A stretch of DNA of 34,115 bases, taken from Bradyrhizobium neotropicale. GTDB lineage: Bacteria; Pseudomonadota; Alphaproteobacteria; Rhizobiales; Xanthobacteraceae. A program made the position numbers and the translations under genes. Below, piece by piece: positions 1-8,836 of the stretch (position 1 is the first letter of the stretch; each line of letters opens with the position of its first letter). The notes below the pieces were generated by a model. The model saw nothing but the letters and a program-made list of their open reading frames with translations, did no database searches and had not been told where the DNA came from. The stretch covers positions 1-34,115 of the forward strand of contig NZ_LSEF01000110.1 in NCBI RefSeq assembly GCF_001641695.1, in the 5' to 3' direction.

Positions 1-30
1 GGTTCTTCCGCATATTTGATGCAAGTTGGC
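1..30 (+). repeat. Left terminal inverted repeat of the ISL3 element
   Basis: It begins GGTTCTTCCGCATATTTG followed by ATGCAAGT. The reverse complement of the right end reads the same 18 bases and then GTGCAGGT, so similarity continues imperfectly to about 26 bases. Confidence 0.9.
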
Positions 31-95
31 GGATTCACGGAAGGCGCGAATAAGGCCATAAGGTCAGAATCGCAGTCGACGTCCGTGATTCGCCC

Positions 96-1688
96 TTGTT
101 CCATTCCTTGTGCTCGCTGGTCTCCCCCGAGCTTTCGATTGTCCAGATCCTTCCCCAGGGCGACAAGGTGATGCTCGTGGCTCGGACGAAGTCAGCGGTC
201 TCGTTCTGTCCCGGTTGCGGCTGCCAGACCGGCCGCGTCCACAGCCATTACGTGCGACGCTTAACCGATCTGCCGTGGCAAGAGCGGATTGTCGAGATCC
301 GGCTTAACGCGCGACGCTTTCGATGCGCGAATTCGCAGTGCCCGCGCCAGATATTTACTGAGCGGTTGCCGGAAACCGCGCGACCGAAAGCGAGACGAAC
401 GTCCCGTCTCCGCGACAGGCAACTGGCGATCGGTTTCGCGGTCGGCGGCGAGCCGGGCGCACGTCTGTCGCACAGACTTGGCATGCCGACCAGCGGAGAC
501 ACGCTGCTACGGATGATCCGCGCAGCCGAATTCAAGCCGCTAGAGCCGCCGCGTGTGATCGGCATCGATGACTGGGCCTGGCGCAAGGGGCAACGCTACG
601 GCACCATCATCTGCGATCTGGAGCGCAATCGCGTTATCGATCTTTTGCCGAATCGGAATGCCAATGCGGTCGCGTCCTGGCTGGGACGCCATCCCGGCAT
701 CGAAGTGATCGCGCGCGATCGTGCCGGCATTTATTCTGAGGGCGCCCGTCGTGGTGCCCCCGAGGCGACGCAGGTCGCCGACCGTTTTCATCTTCTCCAA
801 AACCTGGGTGAAGCGCTGCATTTGGCTGTTTGCCGTCATCGCAAGGCGATCGGTATCGCTGGAAAGGCCACGATTGCGGATATGGTCGAAGATCAAACCA
901 AGCTCGAACCACCAATAGAGCCTTCTACAAAGCTTGATCAGCTGCGCCGCGCGCGGCGCAACCATCGCCGTTCACTCTATGCTGAAATCCTCGACTTGCG
1001 CGCCGACGGCCTGTCGCCGCGCGGGATCGCGCCGCGGATCGGCATGAGCGTGAGGACGGTCGAGCGCTGGCTTGCTGCGGGCGGTGAGCCTGAGCACCGG
1101 CGGCCACCCGCGCGCTCCGTCCTCGTTGATCCTTTCCGAGATTATTTGGAAAAGCGCTGGGAGGAAGGTGAACGCCGCGCGCTGGAATTGTGGACCGAAA
1201 TCAAGCGCCGCGGTTTTGAAGGCAGCAAAACGACCATCTACCGATGGACTGCTGCCCGCCAGCAAGGCTCACCGACGTCCGCGCCAAATGTGCGATGGCG
1301 ACCGCCCTCGCGCCGCAACTGTGCACGGCTCCTGAGCAAAGAGTCTCGATCGCTCGATCAGCAGACCGAGCGGTTCCTTCACCATCTCCATCAGGTTGCG
1401 CCGGAGCTTTCCAACGCCGGTGAGCTTGCTCGACGTCTTGCGGCCTTGATACGGGGGCATGATGATACGAATCTCGAGCAATGGATCGAGGATGCTTCGA
1501 GCAGCGAACTGGCTTCGCTTGCAGAAGGCATCGGCCGCGACATCGCGGCTGTTCGGGCAGCCATCACCCAACCCTGGAGCACCAGCCCCGTCGAAGGACA
1601 GATCAACCGCCTCAAGACGATCAAGCGCCAGATGTATGGCCGTTCAGGATATGCACTGCTCCGAAACAGGCTACTGGCCACCGCCTGA
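96..1688 (+). CDS. ISL3-family transposase
   Basis: The 530-residue protein catalyses cut-and-paste movement of the surrounding IS. The N-terminus carries a zinc-binding region (CPGCGCQTG near residue 40, a further Cys pair near 77-83). The DDE core starts at VIGIDDWAWRKG (about residue 155), with the second Asp region at VIARDRAG and ADRFHLLQN. A helix-turn-helix (GLSPRGIAPRIGMSVRTVERW) lies in the middle, and the last acidic catalytic motif is in SPVEGQINRLK near the C-terminus. Length is usual for the family and no stop interrupts it. The chosen start is TTG at 96; a later start would still keep the zinc region. It looks intact, so the element may be active. Confidence 0.92.
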   Translation: MFHSLCSLVSPELSIVQILPQGDKVMLVARTKSAVSFCPGCGCQTGRVHSHYVRRLTDLPWQERIVEIRLNARRFRCANSQCPRQIFTERLPETARPKARRTSRLRDRQLAIGFAVGGEPGARLSHRLGMPTSGDTLLRMIRAAEFKPLEPPRVIGIDDWAWRKGQRYGTIICDLERNRVIDLLPNRNANAVASWLGRHPGIEVIARDRAGIYSEGARRGAPEATQVADRFHLLQNLGEALHLAVCRHRKAIGIAGKATIADMVEDQTKLEPPIEPSTKLDQLRRARRNHRRSLYAEILDLRADGLSPRGIAPRIGMSVRTVERWLAAGGEPEHRRPPARSVLVDPFRDYLEKRWEEGERRALELWTEIKRRGFEGSKTTIYRWTAARQQGSPTSAPNVRWRPPSRRNCARLLSKESRSLDQQTERFLHHLHQVAPELSNAGELARRLAALIRGHDDTNLEQWIEDASSSELASLAEGIGRDIAAVRAAITQPWSTSPVEGQINRLKTIKRQMYGRSGYALLRNRLLATA

Positions 1689-1722
1689 CAACGCACAATC
1701 GCTCACGATGAAACGCGAAGAG

Positions 1723-1752
1723 GAGACCTGCACCAAATATGCGGAAGAACCC
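1723..1752 (-). repeat. Right terminal inverted repeat of the ISL3 element
   Basis: It ends CAAATATGCGGAAGAACC, the reverse complement of the first 18 bases of the window, plus one extra C. The panB codons for Gly-His-Ile-Gly-Leu resume immediately to the right. Confidence 0.9.
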
Positions 1753-2231
1753 AGACCGATATGACCCATGACGGGAATCTCGCAATCGACCAAGGCGCGC
1801 ACCATGTCGGCGCGCTTAGCCCCGCCTTCGAGTTTGACGGCATCGGCACCACGCTGCAAGAATCCACCGGCGTTCCGTATCGTTTCCTCTGCACTGATGT
1901 GAAAGCTGAGAAACGGCATGTCGGCTACGAGCAGTGCGTGCGGCTTTGTGCGCGCAACGGCTTCGAGATGGTGATTCATCATCGCTAAGCTAACAGGCAG
2001 TGTGTTGTCGAACCCGAGGCAGACATTGCCGACACTGTCGCCAACCAGGAGGATGTCGACGATCGGATCGGCGATGCGGGCCGACACGGCGTCGTAAGCG
2101 GTGGTCATCGCGATACGACGTCCCTCCTCCTTCCACCTTTGCAGCACTGGAATCGCGACGCGCTCGATAGGCGACTTCGAAATGTGGCTCATCGGTAGAT
2201 CTGATCCGTCGACTGCACTCGTAGGAATCAT
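1753..2231 (-). pseudogene. panB: panB 5' part, 3-methyl-2-oxobutanoate hydroxymethyltransferase, cut by the ISL3 element
   Basis: PanB transfers a hydroxymethyl group from methylene-tetrahydrofolate to 2-oxoisovalerate, the first committed step of pantothenate synthesis. The visible part has the typical MTTAYDAVSARIAD, the DILLVGDSVGN motif (metal-binding Asp), LLVADMPFLSF and AVKLEGG, ending at PVMGHIGL. A whole PanB is about 265-280 residues, so roughly the last 40 percent is missing. After GHIGL the frame enters the IS end and reads 26 foreign residues to a stop at 1671-1673. The start may be 2231 or the ATG at 2192 (MSHISKSP). The 3' part is expected left of the window; no panC is visible. 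Confidence 0.9.
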
Positions 2232-3228
2232 GGTCTCCTACAGAGCGCGAGGTGAGTGTCATCGCGAGGCAAAGAGCAATTTTGCGTGCCCCCAGTCAAG
2301 GACGAGTACACCAAAATGTCGAATGATCGCGCAATCATTGGATGAGAGCTTCCTCTCAGCCTAGGCAGCTTCGGCTATGCGCCACGCGTCAGAATCCATC
2401 GAACAGCCGTGCAGAGGTTCCGCTGTGATGAGGCTTCGGCTTCAACCCCGTGGTCCACGGAGGTGCAGCCCAACTTTCCGGTCCCTAGATCGGCGGCGAC
2501 CCAGGCCTCAAGACGACGGGGGGATCGTACGCATACGAGGTCCACGGTAGATTTTTCAGCGTGACGGCACGTCAATCATCGTCAGCAAAAGTCATATCAT
2601 TTTATATTCTCGGGGCCCCATCGCCTGCGCCGCTCTTGAGTGCATCCGCACCGTGCGGATAACAGTTTCGACCTGAGTTCATTTGCGAAAGTGAAATTGT
2701 CGGAGCCGTCCTTGATGCCATTCCATGCCGCCGGCTGGGCAAGTGGTGAAAGCAGCCAAACACACCGGGGCATCCGGTGCTCCCCTTCTGAGACATCCGG
2801 ACAGAGTGCCGGGCTTCCCATGGGCGCCTCGATGGCTCGTCCTGCACCACGTTGCGCTCCTGCCTGATCGAGCGCAGTTTCTCTTCAAAACTCTTGCTGA
2901 CAACGCACTTTCTGCGCACAAATCTGCCGCGTTGAGGCTAACTTCCGATCCGTATTCAACTATAGTATTCCTATAGCGCCGCTCAATGACCGATGTTCTG
3001 GTGCCGGACGCCCGTGCTTTACCGCGTGGACGCATCGGACGCGTGGCTGGCGTTTGGCGATTATCGTTTGCAGCACCCGTAGCCGACCGGGCGGCTTTTA
3101 GTCTGCCCGTTTGGGCGCAGGCAAGGATGGCAAGGAGCTGCCGACGTCAGTCGTGCTTCTACTTGAGAGCCGTAGAGATGCGTGGCGTCACAATCCCGGG
3201 AGGTGTACCGCGCAGAGGGGGACACAGA
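2232..3228. other. About 1 kb with no supportable gene
   Basis: Several short ORFs overlap on both strands, but none has a recognisable motif, a good ribosome site or a match to a known family. A direct repeat CTATAG-N5-CTATAG lies at 2960-2976, upstream of the PHP-ATPase gene; it is AT-rich in a GC-rich setting and could belong to its promoter, but this is a guess. Confidence 0.5.
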
Positions 3229-6084
3229 ATGGCCTTTGAGGCTGGGCTTCATCCAGGCACGACGTGGCACAAATGCGACTTTCAATGTCATACGCCTCGC
3301 GATCTACACTGGGCTGGTTCACCCGGTCTACCTGGCGGGAACGAAGCTGCCGAGCTGGCACGCCGTCAGTGGGCCGATAGTTTCATCGCCGCAGCCGAGG
3401 CTGCGAAATTGAAGGCTATCGCTGTTTCGGATCACCACGACATTTGCCTGTCCACCTACGTCCTTGAGGCAGCGCAGCGTCGCGGTTCGGCCGTGCGCGT
3501 GTTTCCCGCGGTCGAAATCACGTGTTCAGATAACGCGCAATGCATCGTGATCTTCGATCCGGCTATGGACGTCGAGACGCAAAAGCTCGTAATCGGCGCA
3601 GCCGGAAACATACTTGCTGCGTCCTCGTCCGAGGCGAAAACCTGCGCGATCATGCCTGCCAGAAAGACGGTGGCCGAATTCGTTCAAGCTGTCCAAGGCG
3701 AGCACCACCTGCGCGATGCCAGTGTAATTCTGCCACACTTTAGCAAGGAGGAAGACCACAAGAGTCTCAATGCGGCCGGACATCACCCCCGATTTGCAAA
3801 TCTTCCGATCGACGGCGTTTATATAGAACGGCCGTATACGTCGCTAGATGCAGCGACTTTGGAAAAGGTTCGCGGAACAATTGGGGATTGGGGCAAGCGG
3901 CGCCGAGCCATCCTGGCGACCGGCGACAATCGAAACGCCGATTGGAGCCGATTGGGTGTTCATGACTGCTGGATCAAACTTGGCGAACACTCGATCGAGG
4001 CGTTCCGCCAGGCGCTCTTGGCCGATGAGGCTCGGATTGCCTTCGAGGCGCCGACGTCCCCGACGGAATATCTGGTGGAGTTGTGCGTGAAGAGCACCCT
4101 CACTGGGCCCGCGCCGGTGAGGATTACGTTCAATGACGGCTTCAACGCGATCATCGGCGGGCGCGGCTCGGGAAAGAGCGCTCTTCTGGAATATCTTCGC
4201 TTTGGCCTTGGACGGACCGACAAGGACTTCGGCGCCACCAAAGTCGATCCTGAATTTGACCGTGAAGCCAGACTCATCAGCGAGACGTTGGCACCAGACG
4301 GTTATGTCGAAGTCGTGCTCGAGCGTGAGGGGGTAAGAGAGACTTGGCGGCGGGTTTTGGCGAATAGTGAGGTTATTATCGTCAGCGCAGCCGGCCGGAC
4401 TATTGAGGTGACGACTAAAATTGCCCGGGAGCGCTTTCGAGGAAGAGCCTTCCGACAGAAAGGCCTGTCGAGCACCATGAACAACCCAGCCACGGCATCC
4501 GAACAAATCACAGGCATTGCCGCGGCGGAGGAAGTAGATCGCGAGCGAGACATCAAGAGAGCCATCGAGAACGGCCAGCGCAGCGTCGGTACCGCCCTGA
4601 TCAACTTGGCAGCGCTGTGGCAGTCTCGGGTTGATCTCAGGCAAACAACCGAAAAAGTGGAGGATCTCAGACAGCGCATCGCTGCGCTGACCAAGCGGCT
4701 CGAGGAGGAGGGTCTCTCCCCCGAGGCCCTCAAGACAATCGAGGATGGTCCCAAGTACGGTCGGACGAATGATTACATTCGTACAGTGGGCGACCAGGCG
4801 AGAGACGCTAAGGTCGAGCTAGACCGGCTGGAAAGCGCCGCGCTTACGGTCGAGTTGTCAGCCTACGAGGGCGCAGGTGACTTTGAGGAGGCTGCAAGCC
4901 TGCAGCAGGCTCTTTCTGATGCAAAGTCCGCGATTAAAAGCTCGTTCGATGCTGCGAAGGCTGCCCTCGACGTTCTGGCGACCAAGCAACGTGAAGCCGG
5001 GGAGAGTTTCGAGGCCAAGCGAGCGGCTTTCGACATAGCCTACGCGGCGGCGGTTGAGGAACAGGGCAAGCACAGCAACCTGATAGACGAGGTCGCCCGA
5101 TTGAATGGCGAACGGCAGACGGCCGAAGCCGCGCAAGCGCGTGCCCGGAGCGCGGAGCTTGTTAAAGCGAATGCCGAAAAGGATTACGAAGATGCGGTCG
5201 CACAATTAGACCGTCTCGTGGGAGAGCGGCGCGATATCCTGAAGTCCGCGGCAGACGCCGTCGCCGGCAAGTCAAGCAACATGCTGAAGGCGCGCGCTCG
5301 CCGGGATCGGCGACCGGCGCAGTATTTGGCCGCGCTGTACAAGCTGTTTGAGGCGTCGCATACCCAATCGGTCGAAGAGAGTTGCACGGACTGGGTCAGC
5401 AGAACACTTGCAGCCGACGAGGTGGAGGGGTGGGCCAAGCTGCGGCAGCAGTTTGTTGGGCTCTATGAGGCAAAGATCATGGCCGGTTCACCGCCCGATG
5501 CGAGCGATGGTATTCTCAGCTCGCTCCAAACCATCCTCTTCCATGGCGCCAGGCAGCTAACCGAGCGGCAGCGTAAGAAGATCTATCAGAACCTCACGGA
5601 CACCACGATCGCTGGCATTGTGGCGGCAGTTCCGGACGATTCGATCATCATGTCATACATTGATGACGGAAGGGCAATCGATTTCAAAATGGCGTCGCCG
5701 GGTCAACAGGCGTCCGCGTTGCTCGAATTACTGCTCAAACAATCGGCTGGAACACTGATCATCGACCAGCCGGAAGACGATCTGGACAATCGGGTGATCA
5801 TGCGCATCGTGGAGCTGTTGCGGACCTCTAAGTCTACCCGGCAGCTCATCTTTACGACGCATAATGCCAACATTGTCGTCAATGGGGATGCCGACAAGAT
5901 CGTCGCCCTGAAGTCACCAGAACCGTCCTCGAACCCGAACAACAACTCGCCTCGCATTCAGCTTGATTGCGATGGCGCCATCGAAACGCCCGCTGTGAGC
6001 GCCACCATTACTTCAATCATGGAGGGAGGACGTGAAGCCTTTGATCTGCGCAGCCGCAAGTACCGATTTGACTTGCAGGTGTGA
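3229..6084 (+). CDS. TrlF-type PHP domain plus SMC/ABC-like ATPase
   Basis: About 951 residues. An N-terminal PHP (polymerase and histidinol phosphatase) phosphoesterase domain shows WHKCDFQCHTPRD (13-25), AVSDHHD (65-71), AVEIT (94-98), ILPHFS and ATGDNRNADW (230-239), metal-binding His/Asp clusters in the usual order. Then comes an ABC-type ATPase: Walker A GGRGSGKS near 310-317, a long coiled coil (about 430-700), Walker B LIIDQPEDDLDN near 843-853 and an H-loop TTHN near 876. The start at 3229 is chosen because the PHP domain begins right after it and AGAGGGG lies 8 bases upstream; the frame is open further up to 2986. PHP-ATPases of this kind occur in defence islands and are presumed nucleic-acid-processing effectors; the target here is unknown. 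The gene stands alone. Confidence 0.85.
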   Translation: MAFEAGLHPGTTWHKCDFQCHTPRDLHWAGSPGLPGGNEAAELARRQWADSFIAAAEAAKLKAIAVSDHHDICLSTYVLEAAQRRGSAVRVFPAVEITCSDNAQCIVIFDPAMDVETQKLVIGAAGNILAASSSEAKTCAIMPARKTVAEFVQAVQGEHHLRDASVILPHFSKEEDHKSLNAAGHHPRFANLPIDGVYIERPYTSLDAATLEKVRGTIGDWGKRRRAILATGDNRNADWSRLGVHDCWIKLGEHSIEAFRQALLADEARIAFEAPTSPTEYLVELCVKSTLTGPAPVRITFNDGFNAIIGGRGSGKSALLEYLRFGLGRTDKDFGATKVDPEFDREARLISETLAPDGYVEVVLEREGVRETWRRVLANSEVIIVSAAGRTIEVTTKIARERFRGRAFRQKGLSSTMNNPATASEQITGIAAAEEVDRERDIKRAIENGQRSVGTALINLAALWQSRVDLRQTTEKVEDLRQRIAALTKRLEEEGLSPEALKTIEDGPKYGRTNDYIRTVGDQARDAKVELDRLESAALTVELSAYEGAGDFEEAASLQQALSDAKSAIKSSFDAAKAALDVLATKQREAGESFEAKRAAFDIAYAAAVEEQGKHSNLIDEVARLNGERQTAEAAQARARSAELVKANAEKDYEDAVAQLDRLVGERRDILKSAADAVAGKSSNMLKARARRDRRPAQYLAALYKLFEASHTQSVEESCTDWVSRTLAADEVEGWAKLRQQFVGLYEAKIMAGSPPDASDGILSSLQTILFHGARQLTERQRKKIYQNLTDTTIAGIVAAVPDDSIIMSYIDDGRAIDFKMASPGQQASALLELLLKQSAGTLIIDQPEDDLDNRVIMRIVELLRTSKSTRQLIFTTHNANIVVNGDADKIVALKSPEPSSNPNNNSPRIQLDCDGAIETPAVSATITSIMEGGREAFDLRSRKYRFDLQV

Positions 6085-6551
6085 CGTCGCAAACTCTTCA
6101 ACTCGTTCCTCTCACCTCGAGCTAGTGGCTTGAGAGGCGGGGTCGAAATCAGAATGCTCCGTCGGACTCTAATTGCTTATCACAAAGATCAGCTGAACTC
6201 CGACCGACCAAGCCTGTGCGCCCACAACGAGCGCCGCTGCTTCCGTGCGAATTCGGCCACTTGCCTGAAATCGGGCCGGTCGACGACGAGGAAGCGCAGC
6301 CGCCGAGCGTCGTCTGATGGAATCCCATAAGCCGCCGATCTGGACCTTGGTGCCTCCCTTCGGAGGCCCGGCGGATTTCCGCACGCCTTTCAAAGCCAAA
6401 AAGAACCTCCTCCAGAGCCTCACCAAGGGATATTTTCCGGCAGTTCAAGGTCAGAGCAGACTTTTTCGGCGACGTCGACTTCGCGCACCGTTGTTCGCAG
6501 TTCGGCCGCTGCGGCCTCGCGCGCCTTCTTGGTCTGTGGGTTTTCAACCCA
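6085..6551. other. Degenerate stretch with coding-like remnants, family not recognised
   Basis: No intact gene. Read on the minus strand, short in-frame blocks look once-coding but fall in different frames with stops between: a helical block beginning PQTKKAREAAAAELR (about 6420-6540) and RRLRFLVVDRPDFRQ (about 6210-6310). They are probably the wreck of one gene; I cannot name it. Confidence 0.4.
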
Positions 6552-6720
6552 TCACATCTGTTCAGGCACGCGGCTATGGAATTCGCGATGCAGCCAGAGA
6601 ATAAATTCGGTTGTGAGAACGTTGCCCGGCCCCTCACCGCGGTCGATCATCTCCTGAACTTTGATATGGGCCTTCGCTTCAAGCTAGAGAATCCGCTTTC
6701 GGCTTGCTTTTTCGGCTAAT
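6552..6720 (-). pseudogene. Fragment of a Fic-family protein (N-terminal linker region)
   Basis: The minus strand reads LEAKAHIKVQEMIDRGEGPG followed by EFILWLHREFHSRVPEQM and a stop at 6552-6554. The block WLHREF plus the preceding 'AHI.VQ.MID.GE' is typical of the segment between the inhibitory helix and the catalytic loop in larger Fic AMP-transferases. There is an in-frame TAG just before LEAKAH and no HPFxxGNGR motif, so only a remnant survives. Assignment is from memory of the family. Confidence 0.45.
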
Positions 6721-6979
6721 TCTCGAACAGAAACAAAACATTAGCTTCTTTCCTCCCAGTCGGATTTGCCGCTTTTATTGGCGCAGCCCAACGCCTGTTT
6801 GATCACTTTTTGTTCTTCCTCGCGAATTTCGGTACACTAACAAGCGACGAATCCACGGGGTGTTTTGCGGGGACAACAGCAGCTCGACCATGTCCGCATG
6901 TGGATAGCCGCCGTGATGGTCTCGCAACCGTAGCCGGATGATGTTCAATCCGGACCGTGTCAGACGAGGAAGATCATGA
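6721..6979. other. No supportable gene
   Basis: Between the Fic remnant and the AbiEi-like remnant I see only short ORFs without motifs. It may hold eroded upstream parts of the AbiEi-like gene. Confidence 0.4.
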
Positions 6980-7234
6980 GCTTTAAAGTCAGCGCGGTCG
7001 GCCCTGAAGCCGCGCTTTCCGAAGTCACTGACTCCGGAATTCCTGCTTGTTGATCTCGTCAACAACCTCGATCAACTCGCCGAAGCCAAGGAAGAGGTTC
7101 TGGAGCGCGTAAAGCAACGGGCGGCGTCGACGGATCGACGGCGTTTACATCGTGCGGTTCGAGCGTACGGCAACGAACGAACGAAGAAATTCTTCAATCG
7201 TGCGTTAGGAGCGAACGAACTGCATGCCGGCTGA
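6980..7234 (+). pseudogene. C-terminal fragment of an AbiEi-like antitoxin
   Basis: The frame is open from a TGA at 6977-6979 to a TGA at 7232-7234 and reads LTPEFLLVDLVNNLDQLAEA then RRLHRAVRAYGNERTKKFF. The ending resembles the C-terminus of AbiEi/DUF6088-type antitoxins. The last 11 bases overlap the start of an AbiEii-like ORF (ATG at 7224), the usual abiE layout. No start codon or N-terminal winged helix is present, so this is a decayed 3' end. It is a different lineage from the intact AbiEi-like gene at 14625. Confidence 0.5.
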
Positions 7235-7274
7235 TTTCCTCCATAATCACGCGCAATTTTCGGACCTGATTTAG
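7224..7274 (+). pseudogene. Extreme N-terminus of an AbiEii-like toxin, cut at a junction
   Basis: ATG at 7224 gives MPADFLHNHAQFSDLI and then TAG at 7272. The pattern is typical of the first helix of AbiEii nucleotidyltransferase toxins, which normally continue for 250 residues or more. The similarity ends abruptly at about 7272, where sequence belonging to the opposite-strand gene downstream of jetD begins. The rest of the toxin is absent from the window. Confidence 0.5.
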
Positions 7275-7640
7275 GCGCGACAGACACCGGGTTTCCGGCC
7301 AGAACGACCGAAACCAACTCAGCCGCGCGAGCTGCAGAAACCGGTGGTTTTTCGAAGTCGAGCGCTATCCTGGCTCGGACGAGCCCTTCGACGACATCCG
7401 AGCCGTGTCCGGTTATCTTCGACACACCGACGATACCGCCAACTGAGCTGCGAGATAGCGGCTTGAATTTGATGAGGCCAGCCTCTTCAAGTTGCTCGCA
7501 AACGGTCCGATGCGATCGAGATTGACGGGCTCAAGACCTCCGAGGTTCATTTCGGAGGTAGGCACCCAGCCGTCATTGCTGTGCCGCAGCCGGTGAAACG
7601 CCGAAAGCAGATGCGCTCTAATCCTGGCGTCCGACAACAT
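7275..7640 (-). pseudogene. Fifth ORF of the jet operon, winged-helix-like, frameshifted and truncated
   Basis: The ATG at 7640 lies inside the 3' end of jetD (23-base overlap), so translation would be coupled. The first frame reads MLSDARIRAHLLSAFHRL to EPVNLDRI; a -1 shift near 7508 restores RTVCEQLEEAGLIKFKPLS then GIVGVSKITGHGSDVVEG. The middle looks like the recognition helix and wing of a small winged-helix protein, with the 'KITG.G.DVVE' ending seen in such families. The 3' end is cut at the junction near 7275. It is not one of the four core Wadjet genes. Function unknown; the frameshift could be a single missing base. Confidence 0.5.
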
Positions 7641-8835
7641 TGATGTCCTCCTCCTGGCCCTGCACATCTTGGACTTCTGGCGGCGTCGGATCGAGCTCCT
7701 CCTGCTCCAGCCAATTGGCGCTAGGGTGCCGAAGATATCCGGCGAGATCGGAGATAGCCGACGAACCGACGTCCGAAGGCAGTCTAACCCGCTCAGCTGG
7801 CGGCTTCCCCAGCTTTTTGGCGATCGCCACAGACATCAGATGGGGCCGCAGTTCTCTCGCAAGCGAGCTCTCGATCGTGCGGAATATCCAGACGCCGTCC
7901 GGATCGATGTCGGACCAATGGAAGAAGGGGACATCCGCGGGCAGTGAGGCGGCAAGCGCCTTCAAGGCGCCCTGCGTCGCCAAGGACGGGTATCCTCCGA
8001 CATAGATGGTTACTCCGGAACGCTGCGGATCCGCCTCGGAAACGTGACGGTGGAAGCTGGCAAAATTTTCGATTGTCAGGACGTATCGGGGCTGCCCACG
8101 AACTCTCAGTCGCGTAGCCTCTGCTGGAGGAATACCGAAATAGAGGGGAGCGGCGGCTGACAGCTCGGCCGTGTCGAAATCCAACCGTCCCGACAGCAAC
8201 ATCGGTGGAGCGAACTTCTCGAGACCCAGCGTTCGTAACGCATCCCTCGGGCGAGCGGTCGGAGGAAGCTCCAAGGCTGCGCTCAAAATCCTGACCACCG
8301 GTCCTTCCAGTCGCTCCAGTGCTTTGCTGTCCCCGGAAAACCGTCGGGAAAAAGTACGATAGTCGAGACCCGCATGACGATATTCCAAGATCGCCTTGGC
8401 CATAACGAAGGCCGGCCTGAGGCGATCGACATCACCGAGCGAGAACCCTTGCCACTCTCGACCGCGAGACCATGCGGCCCGAAGGGTCGCCAGCGATCCT
8501 TCGAACTGGACTGGCAGCTCCAGTCCTTGCAACAAACGCTCGGCCGCCTCGTCGGTTAGCTCACCGACCGGTCGACGCTTGAGCATCGCGTACAGCAGAG
8601 CGGGCTCTTCCAGCCTGACATGCTTGATCTGATCGCTTTTGAGGCCCCGATCCCGCGTGATCTTGACAGCCCCCTGCTCCTCCGCCTCGCAAAGCTCCTT
8701 CGTAAACTTGTCCATCTGCACGACGTCGACGAAGCTGCCATAGTCGGGATAGCCGATCGGCCGTCCCGCTCCCCCCTCGTGACGGTCGAGAAGATCGGCC
8801 ATCAGCGCGCGCGCGTCGGTGAACCGCCTGGGCAT
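7618..8835 (-). CDS. jetD: Wadjet protein JetD, Toprim nuclease subunit
   Basis: JetD (DUF3322/DUF2220 type) is the endonuclease of Wadjet, cutting plasmid DNA after the JetABC SMC complex has extruded a loop. The 405-residue protein has an N-terminal helical/arm region and a C-terminal Toprim fold: LTIENFASFHRH (catalytic Glu near 256), IYVGGYPS and FFHWSDIDPDGVWIF (Asp cluster near 309-313). Length matches the family. The ATG at 8835 is one base from the jetC stop (8837-8839), so it is read from the same transcript. The 3' end overlaps the small fifth ORF. No lesions are seen. Confidence 0.92.
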   Translation of the reverse strand: MPRRFTDARALMADLLDRHEGGAGRPIGYPDYGSFVDVVQMDKFTKELCEAEEQGAVKITRDRGLKSDQIKHVRLEEPALLYAMLKRRPVGELTDEAAERLLQGLELPVQFEGSLATLRAAWSRGREWQGFSLGDVDRLRPAFVMAKAILEYRHAGLDYRTFSRRFSGDSKALERLEGPVVRILSAALELPPTARPRDALRTLGLEKFAPPMLLSGRLDFDTAELSAAAPLYFGIPPAEATRLRVRGQPRYVLTIENFASFHRHVSEADPQRSGVTIYVGGYPSLATQGALKALAASLPADVPFFHWSDIDPDGVWIFRTIESSLARELRPHLMSVAIAKKLGKPPAERVRLPSDVGSSAISDLAGYLRHPSANWLEQEELDPTPPEVQDVQGQEEDINVVGRQD

Positions 8836-8836
8836 C

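Larger units (their letters stand above)
1..1752 (+). mobile_element. ISL3-family insertion sequence, complete or nearly so
   Basis: The first bases of the window (GGTTCTTCCGCATATTTG) reappear as a reverse complement at 1735-1752, bracketing one transposase gene. Length, single long ORF and transposase type fit the ISL3 family. The element has landed inside panB: the panB reading frame runs in from the right and stops matching exactly at the right end. The left flank lies outside the window, so the target duplication (usually 8 bp in this family) cannot be seen. The left boundary could be one base further left, because the right end reads GGGTT and the window starts at GGTT. Confidence 0.9.

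Noticed and set aside
2602..2919. Minus-strand ORF between panB and the PHP-ATPase gene
   Set aside because: No motif, no ribosome site, and overlapping ORFs of similar length on the other strand; it looks like a chance open frame in GC-rich DNA.
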